In this document: one piece after another, positions 16,322 through 24,674 of the stretch
How the letters are laid out: every line of letters begins with the position of its first letter
Numbering within the stretch: the first letter of the stretch is position 1
Source: CAYPFY01 sp964410105
Lineage (GTDB): Bacteria; Bacteroidota; Ignavibacteria; UBA10030; SZUA-254
NCBI GenBank assembly: GCA_964410105.1
Contig: CAYPFY010000017.1
Span: 1-64,000 of the forward strand
Direction of reading: 5' to 3'
DNA length: 64,000 nucleotides
Notes under the pieces: model-generated
The model's input: the letters and a program-made list of their open reading frames with translations, nothing else
What the model was told of the DNA's origin: nothing
Databases searched by the model: none
Position numbers and translations under genes: made by a program

Positions 16322-16723
16322 ATGTCAATGCTTGTCGCTAGGCCCTGGGTCCGATTGGCCATGCTCGTCGGAGTTGGGTACGCCTTCGTTGGAATAATCT
16401 TCCCACTGCCGACCTCTCAAGTGTGGGCGTGGCGCCTGGCAGCATGGATACTGAGCGCTATTGGATACGGTGCCCACACTATGTACGAATATGTTGGGTT
16501 GGGTAACTCTCCACGTTTAACCGCAACGCGCGTCTCTTCGGCTGCCGCGTTCGGGGCATTTCTCATTGCCGGTGCGGCGATCGTGCGTTCACTCTTCGTC
16601 GGGGGGGGCCCGAATACCCTTCTGGGCATCGCAATCGTGGCCTGGCCGGCAATCACCGGGGTCTCTGCGTTCCTTGTGGCACTTGTTACAACTACGGCGT
16701 TGGACAGAATTCGGGGGGAATAG
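16322..16723 (+). CDS. small four-helix membrane protein of unknown function
   Basis: 133 residues with four hydrophobic segments (about 10-28, 34-52, 70-90 and 100-122), so an integral inner-membrane protein. The start at ATG 16322 has no strong ribosome binding site, but it is the first methionine before the first helix. It has no recognised family. It lies 71 nt after the cupin gene and five nt before a long upstream extension of the next frame. Confidence 0.65.
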   Translation: MSMLVARPWVRLAMLVGVGYAFVGIIFPLPTSQVWAWRLAAWILSAIGYGAHTMYEYVGLGNSPRLTATRVSSAAAFGAFLIAGAAIVRSLFVGGGPNTLLGIAIVAWPAITGVSAFLVALVTTTALDRIRGE

Positions 16724-16860
16724 GCAGGGTGATGGGACGTGAGAGTAATACGCTTGGCGGGGGGTATCGCAGGTTCTGGCTATTCAGATATGCTGCGATT
16801 CTGAAACATTGTTGGGGGATTACACAGTTCCTCACTGATGGCGCGCGATTACAGAGATTA

Positions 16861-17808
16861 ATGAGGAATACCAAGACTCATCTGGCTCTCCTCTTAGTCA
16901 TATCAGGCTCGGATATCGGCTTGGGTCAAACCAATCCGTATACTACGTCTTTCGATGTCTTTCCCCTGAAACGACAACTGGATTATATCTACGATTATTA
17001 CACCGAGTCAACAACGACCTGGCTTGTCTGGGTCCAATCGATGCACGTCGACTCAGGTTCAGTTGAGTACATCGTGCGTGACTCTCTACCCGAGGATGAT
17101 TCAGTCCTTACCTGGAATATCGAAGAAAGAAAGGCGCTCTGGCATCGGATTTATACTGACTACGACTTTCCTTACCAAGATACATCCTTCTGGACCTACG
17201 ATACGAGTATTATTTCCCTGCACGAGAGTCTGTCGGGCTTACATGAGCTTTCAGCATCAGATCTTGTCTGGAATTTTCCAATCAGTCATCCGGACACAAC
17301 ATCCACCCACGTTCACCGATTCTCGGATAGTTCGAGAGCTCTGGCTAGCAAGCTCTGGAGCATAAAAAGACCCGATTGCGGAGGAGGAGATGACTCCCTC
17401 TTGTTCTCCGAGAGCAGCGGACTCTTCCTTCGTAAAGCTTCATCTTTCTATGGAGGGTGTCATAACACCCACACCAGTTGGGACTTGATGGTCCGATTAC
17501 GCGGAAATCCCTTCTTATCCGTCCTAGAACCAACTAAATACCCCTCCACTTTCGTTTTAGAACAGAACTATCCGAATCCGTTTAACCCACGCACACAAAT
17601 TGATTACATTCTTCCTAAGTCCGCAACAGTCTCGCTGCGGTTATATGATCTTTTAGGCCGGGAAGTCAAAACACTTGCCGAGGGCCCCCAAACAGCTGGG
17701 GCGCATTCTGTTATCCTGAATTCTGAAGATCTTTCATCGGGCGTGTATTTTTACCGACTCTATTCCGGGGAATCCGTACAGATGAGAAAACTCGCTATTG
17801 TGAAATAG
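16861..17808 (+). CDS. T9SS-sorted secreted protein of unknown function
   Basis: 315 residues. The frame is open from 16729, but ATG 16861 starts a proper signal peptide (MRNTKTHLALLLVISGSDIG, cleavage near LGQ), so I chose it. The central 200 residues are acidic and aromatic with no known fold. The last about 85 residues carry a complete type IX secretion sorting domain: NYPNPFNP, then LRLYDLLGREVKTL, then SGVYFYRL and a final LAIVK. The protein should be exported through T9SS and cleaved or attached at the cell surface. It is the second such cargo in the window. Confidence 0.85.
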   Translation: MRNTKTHLALLLVISGSDIGLGQTNPYTTSFDVFPLKRQLDYIYDYYTESTTTWLVWVQSMHVDSGSVEYIVRDSLPEDDSVLTWNIEERKALWHRIYTDYDFPYQDTSFWTYDTSIISLHESLSGLHELSASDLVWNFPISHPDTTSTHVHRFSDSSRALASKLWSIKRPDCGGGDDSLLFSESSGLFLRKASSFYGGCHNTHTSWDLMVRLRGNPFLSVLEPTKYPSTFVLEQNYPNPFNPRTQIDYILPKSATVSLRLYDLLGREVKTLAEGPQTAGAHSVILNSEDLSSGVYFYRLYSGESVQMRKLAIVK

Positions 17809-17972
17809 TATCAGGTGATACCAGGTGTAAAGAAATTAAGATGATTCCGGCCACACTAGAGTACGTTAGGACGATCTGACTCTTGTTATCAAAGAAACCC
17901 ATCAAGAGCAGTGGAATTTTTGCGATCCATGCGTTATGATTTATCAACCGTATCTCGAAAGGAGGATGATCA

Positions 17973-18872
17973 ATGTCTCATATTGTGGCTGTCACCGGTG
18001 CGAGCGGTAACATCGGAAGGGAGTTGGTCCGTAGGCTTTTCCTTAAAAATGTGAGGGTCCGCGTTATCGGTCGAAATCATGAAAAATTATCTTCCTTCGT
18101 AAGTCAGGGTGCCGAGGAGCGGGTAGGCAACCTTCAGGATGCGGCTTTTCTTACCGATGCGTTTCGCGGGGCTGATGCCGTTTTCGCTATGATCCCCGAA
18201 CACCCCTTTCTCCCTGATTTCATCGCCGACAAGCGACGAACGGCGGCGAGTCTCGCCGAGGCAATAGGCTCTGCCCGGGTGGCGCGTGTGGTAGCTGTCA
18301 GCGCCATAGGCGTCAGCCCGCCCTCCGGCATAGGTCCCGCTGCGCCCCATGGAGAACTCGAAGCCTTGCTGAAATCGATTCCCGGGCTGTCGGCGGTCGC
18401 TTTGCGTCCCGCTTTTCTTATGGAGAACCATATGGGTAGCATTCCGTTTGTCAGGAATGCGGGCGTTAACGGAAGCGCGATCCTAGCTCATGTTCCGGTA
18501 GCCATGACCTGCACCAGGGATATCGCTTCCATTGCCTCCGAATATCTTGTCAAACCGGACTTTAAGGGATTCACAATTCGTGAGCTGCTTGGTCCTCGCG
18601 ACTACACACTCCGCGAGACTACGACCATCCTGGGGGCAGCGATAAATAAGCCGGAATTGCCCTACATTGAGCTTCCTTATGAAGGCTTGCACAAGGGTTT
18701 GGTTGATGCGGGGTTCTCTCCGAATGCGGCCGATTCCCTGGTCGAATTGCAGAAGGCATTTAATGAAGGACTGATTCGCAGTGCGGTGCCTCGAAATCAA
18801 TTGAACACAACACCCACATCGCTCGAAGATTTTGCCAGAGAAGTCTTTGCACCGGCCTATCGATCCGCCTGA
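17973..18872 (+). CDS. NmrA-like atypical SDR, NAD(P)-binding protein
   Basis: 299 residues from ATG 17973 with a textbook AGGAGG upstream. The Rossmann motif GASGNIG (8-14 or so) and the following VRVIGRNHEKL fit an NADP-binding NmrA/atypical SDR. The usual catalytic Tyr-x-x-x-Lys is absent, as in NmrA-type proteins. Relatives act as quinone reductases or redox sensors. It is a single gene with about 160 nt upstream that include ACGTTAGGACG (17863-17873), another attC-core-like sequence. It has no signal peptide. Confidence 0.88.
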   Translation: MSHIVAVTGASGNIGRELVRRLFLKNVRVRVIGRNHEKLSSFVSQGAEERVGNLQDAAFLTDAFRGADAVFAMIPEHPFLPDFIADKRRTAASLAEAIGSARVARVVAVSAIGVSPPSGIGPAAPHGELEALLKSIPGLSAVALRPAFLMENHMGSIPFVRNAGVNGSAILAHVPVAMTCTRDIASIASEYLVKPDFKGFTIRELLGPRDYTLRETTTILGAAINKPELPYIELPYEGLHKGLVDAGFSPNAADSLVELQKAFNEGLIRSAVPRNQLNTTPTSLEDFAREVFAPAYRSA

Positions 18873-19009
18873 TCAGGCTGGGATGGATCCCGTTGCTTGC
18901 TATCTTCTTACGAAATATCACGAAGGTCTCCATCTTGTATATTTTGGGTGAAACCGTAGCACATCGATAATGCCACAAATACTTTTATGGTGAATAAACT
19001 CAACCGCCC

Positions 19010-19831
19010 ATGAACAAACCTATTGCTGATACGGACAAAATTTTTGCGGGATCCATGCCGGAGATTTACGAGAAGTATCTCGTGCCACTCATTTTTGTAC
19101 CTTACGCAGAAGACCTCGCGAATCGGATCCGTGTGAAACCTCCTGGTCGGTTGCTCGAGCTCGCGGCAGGCACAGGAGTTGTCACGCGTCATTTATCATC
19201 GGCGCTCGCTGAAAATACGCAGATTGTCGCCACAGATCTGAATCAGCCGATGCTCAATCAGGCTTCCAGGGTAGGAACAGCTCACGCAGTCGAATGGCGC
19301 CAGGCTGATGCGATGCAGTTGCCTTTCGAGGACGGCAGTTTTGATGCCGTTGTGTGCCAGTTCGGAGTCATGTTTTTCGCTGATAAGCCCAAGGCATTTT
19401 CCGAGGTTCGGCGAGTGCTCAAACCCGGGGGGACGTATATCTTCAACGTCTGGGACAGAATCGAAGAGAACGAGTTCGCGGATATTGTGACGATCTCACT
19501 TTCATCTCTTTTCCCCAAAGACCCGCCGCGATTCCTTGCCCGTACACCCTACGGCTACTATGATCGCCAAGCCATCGAGCGAGACCTGGCCAATGGGGGA
19601 TTTACTTCGCCGAAGATCGAAAATCTCCCCGCGCGCAGTCGGGCACCATCTTTCCAAAATCCCGCAGTCGCGTACTGCCAGGGGACACCACTCAGGAATG
19701 AGATCGAGGCCCGTGATGCGTCGCTGCTGGGCAGAGCTACGGACATTGCCGCGGAAGCTATAGCGAGAAAGTTTGGTCGCGGAGCTGTCGACGGCAGGAT
19801 TAAGGCCCATGTCGTCTCGATCGTGAAATGA
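19010..19831 (+). CDS. class I SAM-dependent methyltransferase
   Basis: 273 residues from ATG 19010. Motif I for S-adenosylmethionine binding is LLELAAGTGVVTRHL (about 46-60). The acidic end of strand 2 is VATDLN, motif II/III is DAVVCQFGVMFF, and a RVLKPGGTYIFNVWD block follows. This is the Methyltransf_11/UbiE type. The acceptor molecule cannot be inferred. A TATATTTTG run about 60 nt upstream (near 18940) could be a Bacteroidota -7 element, without a clear -33 partner. It is a stand-alone gene. Confidence 0.9.
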   Translation: MNKPIADTDKIFAGSMPEIYEKYLVPLIFVPYAEDLANRIRVKPPGRLLELAAGTGVVTRHLSSALAENTQIVATDLNQPMLNQASRVGTAHAVEWRQADAMQLPFEDGSFDAVVCQFGVMFFADKPKAFSEVRRVLKPGGTYIFNVWDRIEENEFADIVTISLSSLFPKDPPRFLARTPYGYYDRQAIERDLANGGFTSPKIENLPARSRAPSFQNPAVAYCQGTPLRNEIEARDASLLGRATDIAAEAIARKFGRGAVDGRIKAHVVSIVK

Positions 19832-20025
19832 GGTTTTATCGGGGAGGACCGCCCTACCAAGCCTTCGAGCTGGAAAAGGGTTCATTGAACCGGCGATTAT
19901 TGCGGATGTTGGGAAACTTATCCCCATAGAATGAGTAGAACGTATTAGACTGTGCGTTCTTTTGATTGGGGGAGATACCAGCGAATGGTTTCGAGCGATA
20001 CCACCTCACTTTCATCTCATGAACC

Positions 20026-20658
20026 ATGGTGATTCTGGCCGGCAGTGATTTTCATGGCGATCTATCAGCATATGAATGGTTTTCTCAGCAAATGCTCCAC
20101 ACACGGGCCGACGTCGGCATCGTCGCGGGTGATCTGACTAGCTCCAGGGGATCGTCAAGTTCCGAAGAGTTGAATATCAAGAGCCTTCTTGCAAAGGCTG
20201 CAAAGCCAGTTCTCTTTCTCATGGGTAACGATGATCGGGCGGAATGGATGAGCCAAGGAAATCTGGTGAATATCGACCAGAAGCAGGTTCGGATCGGAGC
20301 ACACCAGTTTGTGGGTTATCAATATACAAATCCTTTCATCGGAGGGATCTTCGATAGGACGGAAGAATTGCAGGAACGTGATCTTGCCGCATTGAAACCC
20401 GCAGTAATGCCGAACTCGGTTTTGATCACTCATGGGCCTCCGCGCGGGATTCTCGACCTGACGAGGTCGCAGAAACATGTGGGGAGTGTTGCTCTCAAGA
20501 AATTTGTCGATCTAACCGATCCGTTGGTCCACATTTTTGGTCATATTCATGAGTCGCATGGAGTTTTTGGGAAATTCGTCAACGTTTCCTACCCGGTCTC
20601 GCGATCGTGCTGTCTGATTGAGTTACCAAATCTTAAGATCAAATTCATAAGGCAATAG
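20026..20658 (+). CDS. calcineurin-like metallophosphoesterase
   Basis: 210 residues with the five metallophosphoesterase motifs in order: SDFHGD (D-x-H), GDL, GNDD, THGPP and GHIHES. All metal ligands are present, so it should be an active two-metal phosphoesterase. The family includes nucleotide and phosphodiester hydrolases; the substrate is unknown. It has no signal peptide, so it acts in the cytoplasm. ATG 20026 has no obvious ribosome binding site. It is preceded by 194 nt in which no gene is evident. Confidence 0.92.
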   Translation: MVILAGSDFHGDLSAYEWFSQQMLHTRADVGIVAGDLTSSRGSSSSEELNIKSLLAKAAKPVLFLMGNDDRAEWMSQGNLVNIDQKQVRIGAHQFVGYQYTNPFIGGIFDRTEELQERDLAALKPAVMPNSVLITHGPPRGILDLTRSQKHVGSVALKKFVDLTDPLVHIFGHIHESHGVFGKFVNVSYPVSRSCCLIELPNLKIKFIRQ

Positions 20659-20752
20659 TCCAAGGGGACTCACAGACGGTCTTAATGCAGACCTGCGCAC
20701 GATTCCTGTTACCTTCTCTCACAACGGTCAAAAAGGCATTCAAGGGTTTATT

Positions 20753-22189
20753 ATGAAATCTGAAGCGAATATGATTCGTGCTGCTGTAATCGCTATGACC
20801 CTGATCGTCTGGATGTCAGGATCGAGTGGCGTCGCCTCTGATAAGAAGTCGGCAATCGATTCCCTGATGCATAATCTTTCCCAAAGGGGGCAATTTAACG
20901 GAAGCGTGCTGGTTGCCGAACGAGGTAGTGTTATCTATGCAAATGGGTTTGGGAAGGCCGATGCCGAACGGGATGTTAAGTTTTCAGCTTCAACTCCTTG
21001 TTACCTTGCCTCTCTTACAAAACAGTTCACGGCGATGGCCGTGATGATCCTGGTTGAAAGGCGGAAGCTTTCCTATAATGATTCTCTCTCAAAATTCTTC
21101 ACGCAATTCCCAGCATTTGCCCGCAAGGTGACGATCCGGCATTTGCTGAATCATACGTCGGGCATTCCGGATTACGTCGGGCTGGGTATTCAGCACCCGG
21201 GTCTGACGAACCGGGAGGTTCTAGACGCTCTCGTCAGGCAGGATTCGTTTCGATTTGCTCCCGGTGAGAAATTCGAATACAGCAACTCCGGATATATCCT
21301 GCTTTCGTTGATAATCGAGAAAGTTGCCGGAGAACCTTTTGGCAAGTTTCTGAAAACTCAGATCTTTGGTCCCCTCGGGATGAATTCCACGTTCGTGTAT
21401 GACGAATCGCACCCGGATATTCCATCGAAAGCGCGGGGGTATAACCGATTCGACGACTTAGATGACTATGATCTGAACACCGTTGGCGAGGGCGGAGTCT
21501 ATTCCTCGGTGCTCGATCTCTTTGCGTGGGATAAAGCGCTCTATACTGAGAAAACTGTAAAACAGTCGACATTGGCTGAGGCATTCCAAGGGGCAAAGCT
21601 CAATGATGGAAGCGTCTCATCATATGGGTTTGGATGGGCACTTGGGGATTACGACGGCGAAACGATTAGCTCGCACGCCGGAAGGTATGGCGGTTTTGAT
21701 ACCTACATTAAACGATTCCCGCGCGAGCGGAATACGGTCATTTTCCTGACAAATCATGATTTTAAGAATATGCGGGCTATCGGCAATTCACTAATAGGCA
21801 TTCTTTACGATAAGCCGTTCACCTTACCGAAGTTGTCCGTGGCGGAGTCTATGTTTAGAGTCTATCGATCGAACGGAGTGAAGGCTGCCCTGGAGTTTTT
21901 TACATCCTTGAAGAACGGAAATGATACGACTTATGATTTCAGCGAGTCGGAACTGAACGAGCTGGGCTACGAGTTATTGGGGATAAAGAAGTTTCCGGAT
22001 GCGATCGAGGTTCTCAAATTGAACGCCCAGCAATTTCCTGCTTCGGCAAATGCCTATGATGGCCTCGGTGAGGCCTACATGGATAACGGGGACAAGGAGC
22101 TTGCTGTCAGGAATTACCAGAAAGAGCTGGAACTTAATCCGGGAAACCAGAATGCTTTGCTCATGCTGAAAAAGCTCGGTGAGAATTAG
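20753..22189 (+). CDS. beta-lactamase-related serine hydrolase with C-terminal TPR
   Basis: 478 residues from ATG 20753 (AAGGG upstream), with a signal peptide ending near SGVAS. The domain is the class C beta-lactamase/penicillin-binding type: nucleophile Ser87 in SLTK (87-90), YSN (176-178), and HAG near 308 in place of K-T-G. HxG at the third motif is typical of esterase and D-aminopeptidase members rather than true beta-lactamases. The last about 100 residues hold two TPRs (FPASANAYDGLGEAYMDNG and so on). It probably acts in the periplasm on peptide or ester bonds. No resistance role is implied. Confidence 0.92.
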   Translation: MKSEANMIRAAVIAMTLIVWMSGSSGVASDKKSAIDSLMHNLSQRGQFNGSVLVAERGSVIYANGFGKADAERDVKFSASTPCYLASLTKQFTAMAVMILVERRKLSYNDSLSKFFTQFPAFARKVTIRHLLNHTSGIPDYVGLGIQHPGLTNREVLDALVRQDSFRFAPGEKFEYSNSGYILLSLIIEKVAGEPFGKFLKTQIFGPLGMNSTFVYDESHPDIPSKARGYNRFDDLDDYDLNTVGEGGVYSSVLDLFAWDKALYTEKTVKQSTLAEAFQGAKLNDGSVSSYGFGWALGDYDGETISSHAGRYGGFDTYIKRFPRERNTVIFLTNHDFKNMRAIGNSLIGILYDKPFTLPKLSVAESMFRVYRSNGVKAALEFFTSLKNGNDTTYDFSESELNELGYELLGIKKFPDAIEVLKLNAQQFPASANAYDGLGEAYMDNGDKELAVRNYQKELELNPGNQNALLMLKKLGEN

Positions 22190-22237
22190 GTTGGTGCCAC
22201 CCGAATTGCTCGATCCGCATATTAGGGAGGTTGTGGT

Positions 22238-23095
22238 TCACGGCACGCTGAATCCGGGAGGAGTCATGAAAACAGGCATTTTTCCAAAACTTCCAAGCGA
22301 TTTACGTGCAGAATCTTCCCGGTCGAAGAGGCCGTAGACGGCTGCGCCGCTTCCCGACATCTGGGCAAAGACGGCCCCTGAATCGTAAAGCGCCCTCTTC
22401 GTCTCGGTGATTTGCGGGTGTACTCCAGAGACTATTGGTTCAAAATCGTTCGTTACCCGCTTTCGGAGTACGTCGGGAGATTTGATGTCCTCGATCCACA
22501 AGGTTTTTAAGGACCGCCCCGAGTGAGGGTCACCACCGGCGCCTCCCGTAATTCTCATCTCCTTGTATGCCCATGAGGTTGATACGCTTACGTCCGGGTG
22601 GACGATTACGATCCAATAGGGCATTGTGAATTTAAAGTAGTCAAGAATTTCCCCCCTCCCGGTCGCATGCGCCGTTCCGGGTTGCAGAAAATACGGAACG
22701 TCAGATCCGAGCTTTGCCGCAAGCTTTTGGAGATCTATGTTGGATATCTCGATATCCCAGAGCTCCCTTAGTCCGAGCAGCACCGCCGCCGCATCTGAAC
22801 TCCCTCCCCCCAACCCCGCCCCGACAGGGATGAACTTTTTCAGCGAGATTGAAGCTCCCCGACCAGCCCCGTAGTGCTCCTGCATGAGGCCGGCCGCCCG
22901 GATGCACAAGTTCGATTCGTCCGTGGGAAGACGCGGATCACTGCAGAGAAGCGAAATTGATTCGGATCGCTCAAGCGTCACTTCATCGTAGGGATGCGTC
23001 CGATAAAAGACGGTCTCGATGTCGTGATATCCGTCGGCCCGCTTCCGGATGATTCTGAGACCGAGGTTTATTTTGGCGTATGCCCTTAGAGTCAC
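22238..23095 (-). CDS. ispE: 4-diphosphocytidyl-2-C-methyl-D-erythritol kinase
   Basis: Phosphorylates CDP-methylerythritol in the non-mevalonate (MEP) route to isoprenoids, in the cytoplasm. The GHMP-kinase ATP loop PVGAGLGGGSSDAA is complete, and the N-terminal AKINLGLRI with ADGYHD is the IspE signature. I chose GTG 23095, which starts just before RAYAKINLGL and has GGAGAG upstream; TTG 23125 would add ten residues. The length (285) is normal. It is divergent from kdsA with about 250 nt between, and convergent with the serine hydrolase gene 48 nt downstream. Confidence 0.95.
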   Translation of the reverse strand: MTLRAYAKINLGLRIIRKRADGYHDIETVFYRTHPYDEVTLERSESISLLCSDPRLPTDESNLCIRAAGLMQEHYGAGRGASISLKKFIPVGAGLGGGSSDAAAVLLGLRELWDIEISNIDLQKLAAKLGSDVPYFLQPGTAHATGRGEILDYFKFTMPYWIVIVHPDVSVSTSWAYKEMRITGGAGGDPHSGRSLKTLWIEDIKSPDVLRKRVTNDFEPIVSGVHPQITETKRALYDSGAVFAQMSGSGAAVYGLFDREDSARKSLGSFGKMPVFMTPPGFSVP

Positions 23096-23303
23096 TGTGC
23101 TGATTCTCTCCGCGGCGAGACTCAAAGTAACAAAAAGAATGAAACTTTTCTTTTGTCTTGGGGTAACGGCGTCCCGAGCCGACGGCGCGTCTTTCTGCGG
23201 CTATCATTCATGACTGGTTCTCAATCCGGATATCAACTCTGAAATTCTCAAGGACTTTCTGCGTCCGATTATCGTGAGTAAACTGCCATTCGTTTTGACA
23301 TCC

Positions 23304-23333
23304 TTTGATATTCGAGCTGTTTTTTGTACTTTG
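23304..23333 (+). promoter_or_regulatory. Bacteroidota-type promoter for kdsA
   Basis: TTTG (23304-23307), a 19-nt spacer, then TACTTTG (23327-23333), close to the Bacteroidota consensus TTTG and TAnnTTTG. The kdsA ATG is at 23344, so the start of transcription should fall only a few bases before it. Confidence 0.55.
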
Positions 23334-23343
23334 AGGCGAATTC

Positions 23344-24168
23344 ATGATTACGATCGGAAAAATCAGCGTCGGCGACGGGAAAAAAATGATTCTCATCGCA
23401 GGACCCTGCGTCGTCGAGGGGCTTCCCATTACACTCCGGATCGCGGAGAAAATTCAGAAGGTGAGCCGACGTTATAAGATTCCGTTCGTGTTCAAAGCCT
23501 CGTATAAGAAGGCAAACCGTACAAGCGGAAAATCGTTCAGCACCCTCGGGATGGATGAGGCACTGAATATTCTTGCCAGAGTGAAAGATGAGTTCGGCGT
23601 GCCGATTCTGACTGACATTCACTCGGAGGACGAAGCAATTCCCGCCGCCGAGGTTGCTGATGTTCTGCAGATCCCGGCCTTTCTGTGCCGGCAGACGGAA
23701 CTTCTGCTTGCGGCAGGTCTCACACGCAAAGCGGTGAATATAAAGAAGGGGCAGTTCCTCGCTCCGGAAGATATGAGACACCAGGCCATGAAGGTGGAAT
23801 CCACCGGTAATCGGAAAGTCATGCTTACCGAACGGGGAGCGTCGTTCGGTTATCATAATCTTGTTGTGGATATGCGATCTCTGCCCATAATGCGAGGCCT
23901 CGGCTACCCGGTTATTCTGGATGCCACGCACTCGGTGCAGCTACCCGGCTCTGCACGCGATCGCACCGGCGGACAACCCGAATTCATTTTTCCGATTGCA
24001 CGCGCCGGGGCGGCGGCCGGGATTGACGGCCTGTTCGTCGAAACGCACCCCGATCCGAAGCGAGCTCTGAGCGACCAGGCGAGCCAGCTGAAGCTTGATC
24101 ACCTCGATAATCTCGTGAAACAGGTGGTCGCAATCGACGACCTGGTAAAGGATCGCCTTGCCGTCTAA
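23344..24168 (+). CDS. kdsA: 3-deoxy-8-phosphooctulonate synthase
   Basis: Condenses phosphoenolpyruvate with arabinose 5-phosphate to make Kdo-8-phosphate, the committed step for the Kdo sugar of LPS. Diagnostic blocks are IAGPCVVEG, VFKASYKKANRTSGKSFSTLG, LTDIHSEDEA, GQFLAPEDM, ERGASFGYHNLVVDMRSL and DATHSVQLPG. The Cys in AGPC is the position that binds metal in metal-dependent forms. The length (274) is standard. It opens the Kdo/Lpt run; kdsC starts 16 nt after the stop. A short leader is predicted from the promoter position. Confidence 0.97.
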   Translation: MITIGKISVGDGKKMILIAGPCVVEGLPITLRIAEKIQKVSRRYKIPFVFKASYKKANRTSGKSFSTLGMDEALNILARVKDEFGVPILTDIHSEDEAIPAAEVADVLQIPAFLCRQTELLLAAGLTRKAVNIKKGQFLAPEDMRHQAMKVESTGNRKVMLTERGASFGYHNLVVDMRSLPIMRGLGYPVILDATHSVQLPGSARDRTGGQPEFIFPIARAGAAAGIDGLFVETHPDPKRALSDQASQLKLDHLDNLVKQVVAIDDLVKDRLAV

Positions 24169-24184
24169 GCCTGCTTCACGATCG

Positions 24185-24673
24185 ATGCGCACGAGATTCG
24201 AAAAAATCCGATTGGTTGCCATGGATGTCGATGGAGTGCTGAGCGACGGAGGCATTTTCTACGACAGCATGGGCTCTGAGCTGAAATGCTTCCACTCTCA
24301 GGACGGTTACGGAATCAGGAGAGCACTGAGACTCGGAATCCGATGTGCCATTATCTCAGGGAGGAAATCTCCGATGGTGAGCCGTCGTGCCTCCGAGCTC
24401 GGGATTAAGGACGTTTATCAGGAAGAAGGGGACAAACTCGCGGCGTACGGGAAAATCAAGAAAAAGTACCGGCTTTCCGATGAGGAGATCTGCTACATCG
24501 GCGATGACGAGCCCGACCTTCCGGTTTTGAATGCTGCCGGCGTAAGCGCCGCACCAGTAGATGCCGTACCCGAGATTTTGGGGAAAGTCGACTTTGTGGC
24601 CCGGAGAAGAGGCGGCCGCGGTGCGGTCCGCGAGGTTCTTGACGCCATTCTCCGTGCCAGGAATCTGATCTGA
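24185..24673 (+). CDS. kdsC: 3-deoxy-D-manno-octulosonate 8-phosphate phosphatase
   Basis: A HAD-family phosphatase of 162 residues that removes phosphate from Kdo-8-phosphate. The nucleophile motif is MDVDGVLSDGG, the second motif ISGRKS, and the metal site GDDEPDLPVL, all as in KdsC. It has no cap domain, as is typical of the tetrameric C0 type. ATG 24185 is preferred; a TTG at 24158 would overlap kdsA. The next gene starts two bases after the stop. Confidence 0.95.
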   Translation: MRTRFEKIRLVAMDVDGVLSDGGIFYDSMGSELKCFHSQDGYGIRRALRLGIRCAIISGRKSPMVSRRASELGIKDVYQEEGDKLAAYGKIKKKYRLSDEEICYIGDDEPDLPVLNAAGVSAAPVDAVPEILGKVDFVARRRGGRGAVREVLDAILRARNLI

Positions 24674-24674
24674 A

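Noticed and set aside
1..22190. Prophage or insertion sequence as the reason for the accessory block
   Set aside because: No integrase, transposase, capsid, terminase or terminal inverted repeats were seen.
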